Origin: Daucus carota subsp. sativus
Taxonomy: Eukaryota; Streptophyta; Magnoliopsida; Apiales; Apiaceae
Reading direction: 5' to 3'
NCBI RefSeq assembly: GCF_001625215.2
Contig: NC_030381.2
Location: forward strand, 41,166,689-41,230,688
DNA length: 64,000 bases
Below, piece by piece: positions 25,746 through 39,500 of this stretch. How positions within the stretch are numbered: position 1 is the stretch's first letter; every line of letters begins with the position of its first letter. Both the position numbers and the translations under genes were made by a program. The notes beneath the pieces are model-generated. The model was not told the origin of the DNA, did no database searches, and saw nothing but the letters and a program-made list of their open reading frames with translations.

Positions 25746-27386
25746 GTATATTTACTTTAATGTAAAACACACATATATACAAGCTCTTTTAGAATTATAT
25801 GTAAATACAAGTGTTTATATGTAAATAATTTGTAAATGTTTCGCAAATATATGCAAATGTCCTGAAAGCTTTATGAAAAATCTAAAACTCAAATTCATAA
25901 GTTTGACACTCTATTAAGGCTCCAATGAAGCTCTAAAAGAACAAATAAAGCCTCTCATCTTGTCGCATGACCTAGAAATTACTGATAAATAATAAAGAAT
26001 AAACTCTAAATGTACTACTGTCTGTAAAGTTATGATCTCTCGTTCTACACACAAAAAAAAGATGACGACGAAGACCATTTTAGTTTCTGCAGGTTTCAAT
26101 TGCATAGTATAATAATATTTTTGCTTGTGCCTTTTATTTCTGTCTTTGGAGTATTGTGGAAATTTGTAGCATCATTTCTTACAAATTTGAGCTTGATTCT
26201 GCTTGCAGGCACAAGTGATACTGGGAGTTGTAACCCCACAAATGGTTTGTTGCTGTTTGTCATATACTAATATAGATTTTCTCGATGAGAATGAAATATT
26301 TTTAGAAATTGACACTGTTTTTACCTTTATGTAGTTGCAAATGCCAAATATTCGGGCTTCTTTCTCTTCTGGACAAGGTCAGCAGTCGGGAGTCCAACCT
26401 CTTCCTAGCTTCCCTCCTCTTGCACAGAATAACCTGCATTCTGATTTGATGCTCAAGTCACAAGAAGTTGAAGTCCCTGCTGTTCAGCTTCCCATCTTAA
26501 GCCAGAGCAAATATCAGCAACAAGGTCCAGCACCAGTGCTGCCTGGAACATCAACAGTTTTTCCACCACACTCTCAGAATATGATGAACATGTCTGCAAG
26601 GCCACACATACAGGCGGCTGCTACCCCTTATGCGAAACAGCAAGTGCAACCTTATATGTTTCAACATCAAAGCCAGGCTGTGCCTGCAAAACTGGGGCAT
26701 AATAATAGTCAGTTGGTACATCCTCAAGGAATCCGAGAGCCGTTTTTGGTATGTCCACTTTTGTTAAACTTTTGGATCCATGGTTGTATATTAAATCCTT
26801 CAACTATCAGGTTCTGGTATGTCAACGTTTGTTGGATTAAAATATTAAATGAAAATCATTTTCATCTCATTGCGCAGAATGATGAGTATGTAAAGTTAAT
26901 TTTTATCTTTTCAAAATGCACTTTCACTACATAATTACTGTTTCTCTACTCACCTTTAGAAAGTTTATTCCGGTACTATTTTGGAGATTGATATCAGCCT
27001 GGGTGCAAAATGTCACCTAGAGTTTATATTTCAGATTATTTCTTGCTTTACAAATTATAAATTGGCTATCGGTGCTACTTTTACTGTTGAATCACAAGTC
27101 CACAAGTACTACAAATTAATTCTGACTTGAAATACAGGTTCACATAACTTTATGTCAGTAGTTTAGAAGCCTTTACTTCAAACATGTAGTTCATTTTCAA
27201 CTTCTAAATGACACTTTTACTGTTCCTGGTTTGGTATTATACATTTGGTGCTTCAGTCTCACGTCAGAGTATAACTGAACCAGTTTTTCATCAATGAAAT
27301 AAGTTCATATCTTAATTCTTGATAAAAGGAATCAAATGAAACCTTTGGTTCATCCTCTTCCCACGCTGAACCAACCCCCCAACCCC

Positions 27387-27417
<31 letters not shown>

Positions 27418-29461
27418 AAAAAACAAAAAAAAAACAACAACACACACACACACAAACATAATCAAAATATGATAACTCATCTGTTCTGTTGTGCCTGGGT
27501 TTATGGTTCTTTAGGCAAGAGCCAAGGCATATGCTAACGACTGTGATTGTGAAACGCTATCTTTGCTACAGTAGTTCTAGCTGCGTCTGGTCTTGATATG
27601 GAAGGCAATAGTTAGTGCATATGCTAATTGCTAACTGATTGTAAATGGCAAGACCAAATGTAGTCTTACTTGGTCTACAGGAGTGCCAAAGTTAATGTTG
27701 AACAAATTTCTTCTGTACTCCTGCATATGTATCTATATAATGGAAGGCATGGTTCTTTTTCAAAATGAATGGAATCGAGTAATATTGGATCACATAGGTC
27801 TCATATAGTTTGGAAACAATTCAGAAGACTTTGACAGATATCATAGGAAATTATATACTACTGGAAGCAACCTTTAGTATTATCGTTGAAAGTTTTAATT
27901 GTCATTTAAAATATCCTTGGACTAAGCCAATTTGGCTAGTGCCAATATAAAACTGAATTTTTAGACTTAGCAGAAAAAAAAAGAAAAGAATTTTTAGCCT
28001 TGTAATTTAGAATGTCAAATAAACTTTTTTTGTTTGATTAAGGTCTAAGTAGTAACTTAATGTTATAACATATAAGCTTTAAACAACAAAAATAGCAAGA
28101 GTAAATCATTGAAGACATATGTAAAGTTGTGTCATCCTTAGTTCAAGTTGTTTCTGTTAACATTGGATGTCCTGTTGCACAAATCTGATAGTGTAGATGT
28201 CAGTGCTGGATGTAGTGTGTAGCTGTTGCATCCCTGGTAAAGTAAAGATTTGTCAAATCATAATAGTTGCTACTAAAAATTTGCCCTTTTAGTCTTATTG
28301 CTAATGGATTTTTTTCCTGGTCGTTTAATTAATTTCAAATGTATCTGTTCAGATGTTGTAAACTATGTTCAATAATAATACTCTTTCTGTTAGCAGTCTA
28401 GCTCCTTAAATGTGGATGGCGTTCCAAATTATACAAGCACAGAATATGTTAGACCTCCCCAACTTCACAACAACACAGATAGGGAAACCTATCAGCGGTT
28501 GCCTCAAGGATTATCAGAGAAGGCGACCATGATCAACAACAATCAAGATACAGTCAATCGTCCTTCCAAACTTTTAAAATTGAATGATGGAAGGTCTACC
28601 TCCTTTCCTGCAGATGTCAATATGTATACTTCTGTAAATGGGCCATCACAAGTTACTGGAATGTACAGTAGCCACCCTAAACCAGAAGAAGCCTCAACTT
28701 CTGAAAAACAGACTTCTCAGGTAACTTGCTGTTTTGTTCAATTCAGGGAAATTTATATTTTGAGCAAGTGCTATCAATAGTTATAATCCTATATATAATT
28801 AGTCAACCTTCAGTTCTTATTAGATCTATTTTCCAGCTTTATTTACCTTGGTTTATGGTATCTAAGAAACGGACATATTGGTATCAAGAACTATAACTTC
28901 GAGGAACATGGCTATTGTTGTAAAATTGATAATTTAAGCTCAACCCCTAAATTATTCTCAACGCTACAGAATACAGAAAGGCGTCTGATTTCTAAACTGC
29001 ATTTGTTGCATTACATCCATTCCCACCTCTATTTTTTGCCACTATGCAGGACTAGCATTAGAGTCGAGGATCCTCGTCCCTCTTTCTATGTAAAAATGGT
29101 GAAATTTGAACAAGTCTTTCAGAAATTACTTGACCATTTTTAATATTAATCCAACAATAATGATTTAAGATTTAGCAATGGTGGTACATTTTACATAAAA
29201 TGTTGATAAGTGAATGCTTGTGTAACACCGAGAATTAATAATCTTTGTGCATGAGGTTTTCTTGGTCTAGAATACACCGAGAACTGGTTATATCCCTTTT
29301 GATTAATTTTTGCATTTCTTTTGCTGTCACAGTTACCCCTTGAGTTGGATTCTGCCATACTGCAGCAAGTGCTAAGTCTGACACCAGAGCAGTTAAGTTC
29401 TTTGCCACCAGATCAACAGCAACAAGTAATTCAGCTCCAACAGATGCTGCGGCTTAGTTGA
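22371..29461 (+). CDS. CSTF64: Cleavage stimulation factor subunit 64 kDa (CstF64/CSTF2)
   Basis: Ten coding exons: 22371-22401, 22574-22652, 23704-23878, 24950-24986, 25094-25338, 25416-25493, 26209-26244, 26335-26748, 28397-28720, 29333-29461. Phases agree throughout and give 515 residues. CstF64 binds the U/GU-rich element downstream of the poly(A) site during pre-mRNA 3' processing in the nucleus. Residues 9-87 form an RRM ([16 protein letters not shown] with the RNP-2 site; [15 protein letters not shown] with RNP-1). Residues about 150-215 are the hinge that binds CstF77/symplekin ([31 protein letters not shown]). The middle is Q/P-rich. Residues 474-515 are the CSTF_C domain ([19 protein letters not shown]...[14 protein letters not shown]). 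All family domains are present. Exon 9 starts at a tandem acceptor (tagcag), so one Gln may be included or skipped. Confidence 0.93.
22653..23703 (+). other. CstF64 intron 2, splitting the RRM
   Basis: A 1,051-bp intron between VSFR and LVIDRE of the RRM. No embedded feature recognised. Confidence 0.5.
23879..24949 (+). other. CstF64 intron 3
   Basis: A 1,071-bp intron, AT-rich, with a (GT)n-like tract near 24640-24675. No embedded gene or clear element seen. Confidence 0.5.
25707..25742. repeat. (AT)n microsatellite in CstF64 intron 6
   Basis: About 36 bp of pure AT repeat inside the 715-bp intron between exons 6 and 7; nothing else stands out in that intron. Confidence 0.95.
26749..28396 (+). 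other. CstF64 intron 8, with C25/A16 tract
   Basis: A 1,648-bp intron. At 27383-27423 a run of about 25 C is followed directly by about 16 A, then short CA repeats. No gene or transposon ends seen elsewhere in it. Confidence 0.6.
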
Positions 29462-30736
29462 TAAACTAGAGCTTATCTGGTCTAAAGTTTCTGAAACCTG
29501 TCAATTTTCATGGTACATCTGACGAAATGCAAGAGAACTATATCATAGATGATGTATATCTTCTCGCTGGTGAGTATATGTAGAAACCGGAGCTCGATAG
29601 CAATTTTTTGGTACAGAACATTCGAAGGGGTTCTGTATCATTTGTAGTACATATTCTGGAGTCTGATCCGCTCCATTGATCTTTACCTTGGGAGGAGAAA
29701 GAGAACAGGCGAGGCAACAGTCAAAACAATTGAAGATTAAGAGGGGTTGAAGTTTACAATTGTATACCATGATATATATATAGTGCTTGAGCAATGTATA
29801 TGTTGCGACATTTTTGACCAATGTTTTCAAGGTGATTGTCATCCGACGGAGTGTATTGGCTGTTTAGCCTTATAATTTTTTTTGCTTGAAAAACAAAGTT
29901 GTGTTGAAATAGTGCATTGTATTTCTTCCATCATTCATAACTTTCTCCAGGTGTTTTAGTGTTTGCCCAAGTTGTGGCTGGGATGGGCACAGAAAGTATT
30001 GTTATTTCCTTTACTCGAGCAATTCAGATATTTTACTGTTAGTTGTCTACTACGTTCTCTGAAGCCTGGAGCTGGATATATATGTTCCTGACTGGTTTGA
30101 TGCAACAAATATTTGTCTATCTTACTTGCTGGAGTTGTCGTTGTAACTTTGTACTGAGACAATTCCATGTCAGTATAATGAGAATTAAAATTCGAATTAA
30201 ATTCAAATTCTGAGCTAATTAACATTTCATTATAAATAATAATAATATGTAAGAGTAAAATTGTATGGAATCCCCATTTCATTTAATAGGAAGATGTATT
30301 TAAGCAAAATATATATTTAAAATGACATTATTCCATGAAAAAATTATTGTGGAATATATATAGGCCATTACTATAAAAAAAAATTCTAAAAGAAGAACAA
30401 AGAAAAATAATTTAGAATCGAATACAGAATCTTATCTAAAAATTAAATGAAATTCTAATTTTAAGATAATTAATAATTTAATTATGAAAAAACCATTTGA
30501 AATCCCATTTGCACCCGATTCAGTTTCTTTCGAACTAGCAAATGAACTTTCTGAGCCAACAACGGATCGGCTTGGCCCATTCCTCAGATGAGGAAGAAAG
30601 AGTACACTGCAATCAAGTCCGTATGATTCTATTGTCTGCATGAGCTTGGATTTAGATTGCATACCTTCTAGTTCTATATACAGCAAATTCAAATCAGCTA
30701 TGAGCAAGAACAATAGAGTGGAAGATGGTTACTAGA
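29462..30736. other. 3' flank of CstF64 and intergenic spacer
   Basis: The first 300-400 bases are the likely CstF64 3' UTR. At 30432-30713 the minus strand encodes an open stretch (including LYIELEGMQSKSKLMQ) with a plausible coding composition, perhaps a scrap of a gene I do not recognise; it is not called as a gene. The copia fossil starts right after it. Confidence 0.4.
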
Positions 30737-33700
30737 TGTTGGACATATCACTTAATTATTTGTAAATATTTTAGTTTGTAAATACCAGCTCTCATACATT
30801 TTTCATTTTCCCGCCTAAGATTAGTTAGATCTGGATGGTTTGTTACAGTAGCTTCCATCTCTATATATTTCACATTACTCATTTTGTAACAAGACCATTC
30901 TCTTCAGTACCTCAATGATAGATGATAATTTCTCAAATCTCTCTCTCTCTCGATTCTCTGCTAGCTTGTTACTGTATCCGCAAAATATGACATGGTTTCA
31001 GAGTCTCTGAATTCGCATATCTCGATTTGCATAGTGCACATCAGTGCCGGTTCAAGCAGACTCCATTGTCGTCTTCTTCGCTTGCTGCAACATCAATTCG
31101 ATCTGTACGATCTCCATTGCCGTTTTCTTCTCGATTGCTGCAACAACAATTAGGTTTTTCGTCTCAATTTAACAATCAATTACGTTCTATCACACTCACA
31201 CATATCATTGATTCTGCTTGTGATTGTGTCAAATTCTGTGACATCATGACTACATCTAGCTCTACATCTGTTCCTGAAACTAGAACAATCATAGATCAGA
31301 GTAATCCTCTATATCTTCATTCATCGGATAGTCCATGTATGAAGCTTGTTAGTGATCCGTTTGATGGAACTGGTTTCAGTTACTGGAAACGCTCTATGAC
31401 TATAGCCTTATCAGCTCGCAATAAATTAGGTTTTGTAGATGGAACTTTATCCAAACCAGATGCTGCTTCTTCTACTTTCGAGAGTTGGTCTCGTTGCGAT
31501 GCTATGGTTATGTGTTGGTTACTTGGTTCTCTCTCAGAAACTATTGGTGGTAGTGTCATGTACTCTAACTCTGCACATGAAATATGGAAAGAATTGGAAG
31601 AACGATATGGCTCTCCTCGTGGTATTCAATTGTTTGGTTTATACAAGGAATTGCGTGAATTGTCGCAAGGGAACAATAGCATTCTTGATTATTTCACTAA
31701 GATGAAAATGCTCTGGGATGAGATAGACTTTTTGTCTCCTTTGCCTGTTTGTACTTGTGGAGGATGTACATGTGGAGCTTCAACGAAATTGTTCAAGTAT
31801 CAGCAGGACCAGAGGGTAATGCAATTTTTAATAGGACTGAATGACTCGTACACTTCTACGAGAGGATCTATTCTGATGAGAACACCTCTTCCTAGTATCA
31901 TTCAAGTTTACCGCATTCTACTTCAAGAAGAATCACTTAGAGAAATTCACTCAAGACTGTCTGGTTTCCATCAATCTAAGAGGCCTGTCTTTGATACTAA
32001 GAAATCAGCATTAACTTGCAACTATTGTAAAAAGACAGGGCATACTGTTGACAAATGCTACAAATTGATTGGATTTCCAGCTGATTTTAAATTTACAAGA
32101 TCCAAACGTTTTGCTCAGGCGGCTGAAGCTGAAATTTCCTCATCTTTCTGCTGCTAATTTTGCTGGTAATATAAATCTTTTTACTGCTTCTTTTTCAACT
32201 TCATACACTGTTACCTGGATTCTTGATAGTGGAGCTAGTGATTACATGTGCTCTCATAGGGAATTGTTTTCTACTTTTGAACCATTATCTTCTCACTCAC
32301 CGTGTCACTTCCCACTGGTCATATCCTTAAAATTACTCATGCTGGAGATATAGATATTTCACCTGAAATTACATACAAAATGTTCTATATGTTTTACATT
32401 TCAAACTTAATCTACTCTCTAATAGTAAGCTGGCAGAACAACTAAATTGTGTTATCAGTTTCACTCATAATTTTGCTTATTGCAGAGCTCTTCTCTGAGG
32501 AAGCCACTGGTGCTTGGTAATACTCAGAGGGGCCTGTATACTTTCACTCATCCTACTCTTGCATCTATTGCTTCTCCTGCTGTTCCTGTTCCACCTCAAT
32601 GCTTCCTGCTGCTCATGTCTCTGCCTGCAATTGCACTGCTTTGTTATGGCATCATAGATTAGGACATTTGTCAATGTCAAAACTCAAAACACTTTCTCTT
32701 TGTAATGTTGATTTTGGTACTGATTTTCCTGTTTGTGATGTTTGTGCAAAATCTAGACAACACAGACTTCCTTTTCCCCAGTCAAATTCATTCAACTGCT
32801 TGTTTTCAATTAAATCATGTTGATATTTGGGGGCCATATCCTGTTAAGACTTACAACAAATATAGTTATTTTTTAGTTATAGTTGATGATTTCTCTAGAG
32901 CCACCTGGACACATCTTCTCAGTACTAACAGCAATGTTTTTCTTTCATCAAATATTTTGTAGCCATGGCTGAAAACCAGTTTAATGCTTTTGTTCAATCT
33001 GATAGAACAGATAATGCTCTAGAATTAGGTCTAAGCCATAATGCTAGTCAGTTTTTTCTCCGTAAGGGAATCTTACACCAAACATCTTGTGCTCACACTC
33101 CACAACAAAATGGTGTTGTGGAGAGGAAGCATAAACATCTGCCGGAAACCTCAAAAGCTCTTTTGTTTCAATCTAATCTATCTAAACAATACTGGGGCGA
33201 TTGTGTCCTTACATCAACTTATCTGATCAACAGATTCCCATCTACAGTCCTTCATGGTATTACTCCTTATGAGGTGTTATTTGGTCATAGACCACTATAT
33301 GATCATTTAAAAATTAAAACCATTTGGCTGTTTTGCTCATGTTGGTATTCCAAAGGTGCACAGAGATAAGTTCTCTCCTCGAGCTATTTCTTGTGTGTTT
33401 TTGGGAAATCCTTTTGGCAAAACGACTTACACATTTCTCAATGTAGCAAACAACTCTATCACTATTTCCAGAGATGTCAATTTTATGAAAATATATTTCC
33501 TCTTGTGAAGAGCAATAATTCTTCTACATGCATTCTCTTATCTGTTGTTCCTGATGTATCTGATATTCATTCCAATTCACCATCGGATCCTATTTCTCAT
33601 GATACTGATATTTCCTCTTCTCTACAAACTACATCTCCTGTTCCTAGATAATCAACTCGAATTATAAAACTACCTTCTCATTTGCAAGATTATGTACATC

Positions 33701-34041
33701 CTTTACATACTCACTGTTTATCTTCCTGCTGCTCTTATACTCTTCCCTCTATCTGTCATCCATCTCAGTTGATTGTTAATCCCACTTCTGTTTGTTGTGC
33801 ATTACCTACTGATAGTATATTACCTCCATCTGAACCTTCTTCATATGACATTGCCGCTCAATTTCCTGAATGGAAACAAGCTATAGCTGCAGAGTTTTCT
33901 GCTCTTGAAGCTAATGAAACTTGGTCACTTTTTCCTTTGCCAAAAGGCAAGAAACCAATTTCCTGTAAATTAGTTTTCAAAGTTAAAAAGCATGCTGATG
34001 GCTCTATTGAACGTTATAAGGTTCGTTTAGTTGTAAAAGGT
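30737..34041 (+). mobile_element. Ty1/copia LTR retrotransposon, broken fossil
   Basis: A 5' LTR of about 256 bp (30737-30992, TG...CA) is followed by a primer-binding-like site (tggtttcagagtc, close to the copia initiator-Met type). The parts are in Ty1/copia order: gag with a CCHC knuckle (CNYCKKTGHTVDKC), aspartic protease (WILDSGASDYMCSH), the pre-integrase zinc region (LWHHRLGHLS), integrase core (HVDIWGPY, VIVDDFSRATW, TPQQNGVVERKH), and only the beginning of reverse transcriptase. No 3' LTR was found. It is broken, with several breaks, and incomplete. Because only one LTR is present the age cannot be read from LTR divergence; the state of the frames suggests it is neither very young nor very old. 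It ends abruptly against PPR sequence. Confidence 0.88.
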
Positions 34042-35000
34042 TAGATGCTTTTAAAAAGACGAATAGGGAAGATATTGCAGTTAGATTACTCATAGAAATG
34101 CAAGAAATAGGTCATGACCCGACACCTCCATGACATTTAAACATGTTATTGAGCTTCTGTTTGATATGGAAAATCCAGAGCAGAAATTTCTCAGAATGTT
34201 GGAGATTCAACTCTCCCGTAAGGGGCAGAAGCGTCATGTTTACAGGATGTTTATTTTTGCTGCTGGACATGCCAGAGAACATGATCTGGCTAGGGCAGTG
34301 TATGACATGATGTCAGCTAGTAATATTACTCCTGATGTGAAACAAAGATTCATATGCTTTTATGTTATCTCAAGAGTGAAAGGACTTCTTCAGCTGACAA
34401 ATTATTTAACGATTTGAAAGGAGAAAGGAATGCTGGGAAAAAGTTGTGTCAGTGCTTGATTATTGGTGTTTGCAGGATGAATAAGGCAGAAATGGCATTG
34501 AGCTATGTTGAGGAAATGAGGAGGAACAAAGAAACACCTAGTCTCCGATGTTACGAGGAGCTTGTGCCAGTCCTTTGCAATAACATTAAGTATGATGAAG
34601 TGTTTAATATTGTGGACGACACACAATCAGAGATGGAAGACCTCTTTCAACTTTTATTGGTAATTAGCTTCTGTTACATTCTTCCAGGGCTGAAAATCTC
34701 TGTTGTTACTGGATTCGATCAAGACATAACACCACGTCACCACTGGTTTCAGTTGGGCACTTGGTGAGCCGATTCGTGCATTTTCCCTTACATCAGTGAT
34801 ATTTCAGATATTTTGGACTTGGAAGAAGTTATTCAACACTTGGCTTGCACATTGTTTAAGAGGTAATGTCAGAAATGGCTTGAGCCCAATAGAATAACTT
34901 GCGATTATGTAGTACACGGTTTTGCCAAGTTTGGCATGGAATCTGAAGCTAGAAGATGGTCAGAAGAGATGATGAGGAGACGGTTTGAACACACAAGCTG
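34042..35000 (+). pseudogene. PPR protein gene fragment (P-class-like pseudogene)
   Basis: Overlapping frames carry consecutive PPR-like helices: NREDIAVRLLIEMQEIGHDP (about 34060-34125), then TFKHVIELLFDMENPEQKF, FAAGHAREHDLARAVYDMM, and in a further frame NKAEMALSYVEEMRRNKETP and LEPNRITCDYVVHGFAKFGM (about 34880-34940). The reading frame changes near 34125, again around 34340-34360, and is lost after about 34640, with stops, so it cannot make the ordinary protein. The 5' part of the gene is missing and is replaced by the copia fossil. PPR proteins bind organellar RNA; this copy is presumed dead. The parent gene should exist elsewhere in the genome. Confidence 0.75.
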
Positions 35001-36535
35001 TACTAAATTACTATTGCTTTGACACATCTTTGTCAAAAAATAATATACAAATTAGTAATCATCGAGCTCTCTTATATTCTTTTACGTTTCTTCCACTTTT
35101 ATGTTCTATCAAGAGCTGGATTTTATTCTGTCCAATACATATAATCACTATATCTGGACTATAGGGTTCTTGAAAATTTTGGACCCTTTACGAGTTAATA
35201 GCTGGACCAATTTAAAACTGCAATATTTTTTTATGTCCAACTGGAACATGCACCGTTTTTGTCAAAATGATTACTCGATCACTATTCTAAGAATGGTAAA
35301 AAACTATCTAAATGATTATTCGATCTTTACGGTAACTATTTTAATTATTAAAATTATTATATATATTATTATATTAAATCTTAAAAAATAATTAATATAA
35401 ACTCATTTTAACTACTAAAGTCCAAAATCACTATATATATCATTACATCAAATCTTAAAAAATAATTTATAGAAAATTTAATGAAATCATAATCATGATG
35501 CATGCGCCACCCAATTATAAAACTAAATTGGAATCAAAGGTTACAATATATATATAAAAAATTATAATAAACACAGTTGTAACTTTTTTATTAATATTAT
35601 TTTAAAATTTGAAAGAATGATATATATAGTGATTATAATAATTCAAATAAATCTTACAAGATCGAATAGTCATATTAACAATTTTTTATAATAATGATGG
35701 GCACCATTTTTTTACAAGAATGATGGGCGCATGATATAATGCCTCGTTCAGGGCCTTCTTCCCCGCTGCTGAGTACAATCTGGAGCGCTTGTAAGTTGCA
35801 CTTTTTTTTTTTGAAAAAGTTTCACGCTTTTACAAGCTTTACTTATAAGTACTTGATGATTAAGAGAGAATTAACGAGAAACCTCAGAAAAGTCCTTTCT
35901 CGCCAAAACACTTGCCTTTCTTGAATGACTTTCTTCATACAAAAATCATGTTGAAAATAGTCGCAGTTTTGCTTAACCAACATGTCAAGAATAGTCTCCC
36001 TGTGAACTCGCCTAGATCTGTTAAAGAATCTATAGTAGTATCTATTATTGTTTAGATATTAGAATGCAAAGTTATACAGGATTACAGGTAGAAAAGCACT
36101 GTCATTTGTGTAAACTTCAACTTGTTTCTCCATTTTTGTGTTCAAAATTTAACATTTTCTTCACTGCTTTATATTTTAGCATGCACCGGGAAATTCGGTG
36201 AAGCGAAGAAAATCTTACTCTGTAAACTTTTCCCCACACTAGAAAGCAGAAGCAGCTGCCCCGATGGGTATTAGTATTACTACTGTAGTACATATGAACA
36301 TGCAGAATGCTTTATAACTACTAATTCTCAAAGGAAAACCAACAAACCTGATGCAATTAAAGTACAAATTCATATTTAGTTATACAGATGTAGGTTGCAC
36401 GACAAGTACAAAGCAGTTCAGCAGAATTTAGAATAATTGAAACCATAATAGTTTTGGATCACCCAGTTAGTTATTATATGTGGCGCAAAAGTCCCAAGAG
36501 CTTTAGAAATCGAATCAGAAAGTCCGGACTTCTAC
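35001..36535. other. Intergenic region, AT-rich
   Basis: No coding region recognised. The last few hundred bases are the probable 3' UTR of RDR6. Around 35280-35480 there are two imperfect copies of an AT-rich motif (ctatttt...aaatcttaaaaaata), not otherwise classifiable. Confidence 0.45.
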
Positions 36536-39500
36536 TTATATCTTACCTGAAAGGTACCTTGCTACAGAATGGATGGGCTTGTGGGGTTGAGTAATGGCAT
36601 CTGTCATTCCTCCACATTTTATTTTGATCCTTGCGAGGTAGTCAGATGCTATCCAAGGGAAACTTAACATTACAGTCTCTTTGTCATTAGCATCAGGATC
36701 TTGCAGGTCCAGCGCCATCTTGACCCATTTGGGATGGTAAGTTACCTGGTACCATGCCGACGCCTTGCGTTCATACGCTGCATTCTTTTCATCATTGGAA
36801 TGGTTTTCAAAATCAGTATCCATGTGCTCGAAAACTCTCCTGAACTCCTTTTTCAAAGCGTTGTAAGCATTTTTCAGTCTCTCCTTTAGTTCACCTTGCT
36901 TCTTGCTACTATGTTTCTGCATGGACCAAATGTGTCCGGTTACAACCTCTTCTTCCTTGTTCACTTTATACTGTCCTAGAAGATTGTTCAACTGCTCATC
37001 GTAAGAGCACTTAATTCCCCATGCTTCATCGATGAAAGATGCCGATCCTGGTGTCTCCAGATCCATGTCATAAGGAATTTCTCTGGGGAGAAAATTGAGC
37101 TCCATAGAATCTGTCGAATCGATTTCATAATCATCTTTGATCTTGCGATAAAGCCTGCCCAATATTTTAGTAGATTTATATGACTGAAAATCCTCTTTTT
37201 CCATGAAGTCGGGGTACAATTTTGGTTTTAGATGAGTAGGCATGTTTATAATTTTTCCCGTTTTTGGGAAATCAACAGCTTTGGCAGCAAGCTCGGCCAA
37301 AAGAATGCAATTTTCATCCATCGCTCCATAATCGCTGCTATCAGCATGAACGACATGGGCATTGCAGATGGTACCCAGGCTTTCATTGACCATGTTTTTA
37401 GCAAAGAAATCTGCTACGTCCTGTAATTTCATAATTTATTTATAAAAGCTAATTTTATTCAGATATAAGGAGATACATTATCTTCTCATGTGAGTCTGTA
37501 TGCAACATTATGACACAAAGAGTTTGTGAACAAAGTTAGGCTCCTGTTTTAAATAATAAAGTATACATAAATGTCCTTGGTAGATATCACTGAGTGACCA
37601 GGTCATAGAAGCAAATCAAACCAACAACTCGTAGCAGTCTAACATTTTTAACTGAAGACTTCTACATGTAATAAACACAACTTTAACTAAAAACATTAGA
37701 TGGACTTTTGGACAATCAACAATCTATAGCACTATTAAAACACTGTATTTTTCTGTACGTGAAGTAAAGGGGGAGTGTTGTGCCACAACAACTAGAAATT
37801 ATTTCTTCACTTGAGAACTTTTTTTCTTGGTAGCATTAAGCCATTAACTGTATAATCTAAATCTTGGGACCTAAAAATGAACATTATAAATTGAAAACAC
37901 AAAGTACTCGTAACCTATACAAAATGAGCATGTAGCAAGTACTTATCTAAACAACAATCAGTCATAATTACATGCCAAAGGTTATTAATGGGACATAAAA
38001 CATTAATACCATTTTGACTCATTTGTTTGTATTTGATATCAGATATAACAAGTTATGATTATTACGCACAATAATATTCAAAAATTTAAATGTAATAGTT
38101 GTCCTGATAAAAATATAACTTGAAGTAAGGTTTTGTTTCAAGTCTCTCAATTACTCAATCATGATTAACAATTTTATTCGGTTAAGTTTAGGTAAGAAAA
38201 ACTTGAGGTTTTAAATGTTGGGGTGCTTGGTGATTAACTGGCAAAGATACACAAAAAATTTCCAAGATTTTTAAAAAATAAACCTCAAGCAAGTTATCAG
38301 CATATGCAAATAATCACCTGGAGCTTAATATTGCGCTGCATCTCTTTGACTTCTACAGGGGAGTAATCCATTGCTGGCCAGCTCTTTTCACCAGGCGGGA
38401 TAAGATTCTTATCCCATGTCACAAAGTAGAGATCACCATCAAGGTCACTTCCTGATGCTTCATTTGTATGCGGACGATCTCCCTTCTGTGGGAATACCAC
38501 GCAATCAGAAAGGTGACGTAAGCTGGGGACATCTACTGCCTCTAGAATGCGCACATCTCCAGGATGTAGACATGGATTCTTTGCCACCACCACAAAGCCC
38601 TTAATTACATGTAAATCTTTTTTTGTCTCCGAAAACTCTGAACCATGCTTCGCAAAACAGTTTTCAAGTGAAGGATTTGACACTTGGACAAAGCACTGCC
38701 CTTGTTCAAGTATTGCTTCTTCATCCAAACATCCCATTAACCACCTTCCAGAAGAAACATAGATCCTAGCCTTTTCTCTGAGGTCCCTAAACTGTGCAGC
38801 TCTTATACTTGTTAGCATGCCTCTTAAATGTGGTTCACTATGAGGCTTAAAACCAGCACCTAACATTATAGCAGCCGTATTCCCTTCTTCACCACACGAG
38901 GAAGTAACAACATCATAAGCTACGTCTACACTTACAAGCATCTGATTCAGCTTCGAAATCATTGACTCCTGCATATTCCAAAATACATTATCACTGACGT
39001 TCAAAGCTGAAAGTAAGGTTATAATCTGCCTATTCAAGAACCCAGGCTGGAAACGAGTCCAAGAGCAAATTTCAAGAATTGTGTGGTTGGACTCAAACTT
39101 ATTCATGCTTTGCCTCAAAGAAAGACGGATCCCACTTTTACTGGCTGGCCAACAGGCAACAACACCTTTGCAGCCACCATACCGAATCTGATAGGCACAT
39201 GGAGGGTTTACGTTCAACTGCAATCTCTCTGCAACTTCCTTTGCAAGATCATGTGATATCTTGCCGATTCCATCGGAAAAATCATATCCGTTCCTCTTGA
39301 TATCTGCAAGCTCAAAATCGACGTTATTATGAGGAACTTCAACAGTTGCATAAGTGGATGAGAAGCACAGACCCATTCTAGCAGCACACTTTGCAACATT
39401 CCTGTTGGTGAAATGGCCCATCGACTTCATGATTTCCAGCACGGGAGTATTCTGGTCTCCAGCAAAAAACCAGGCAGACCGATCCCTCAATTGATTAGCT

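Noticed and set aside
27259-27480. Minus-strand ORF with a poly-Gly stretch
   Set aside because: The glycines come from the poly(C) tract in CstF64 intron 8; no gene structure or homology.
30432-30713. Minus-strand ORF (93 codons) as a gene
   Set aside because: Composition looks partly protein-like, but no family was recognised and no exon partners were seen.
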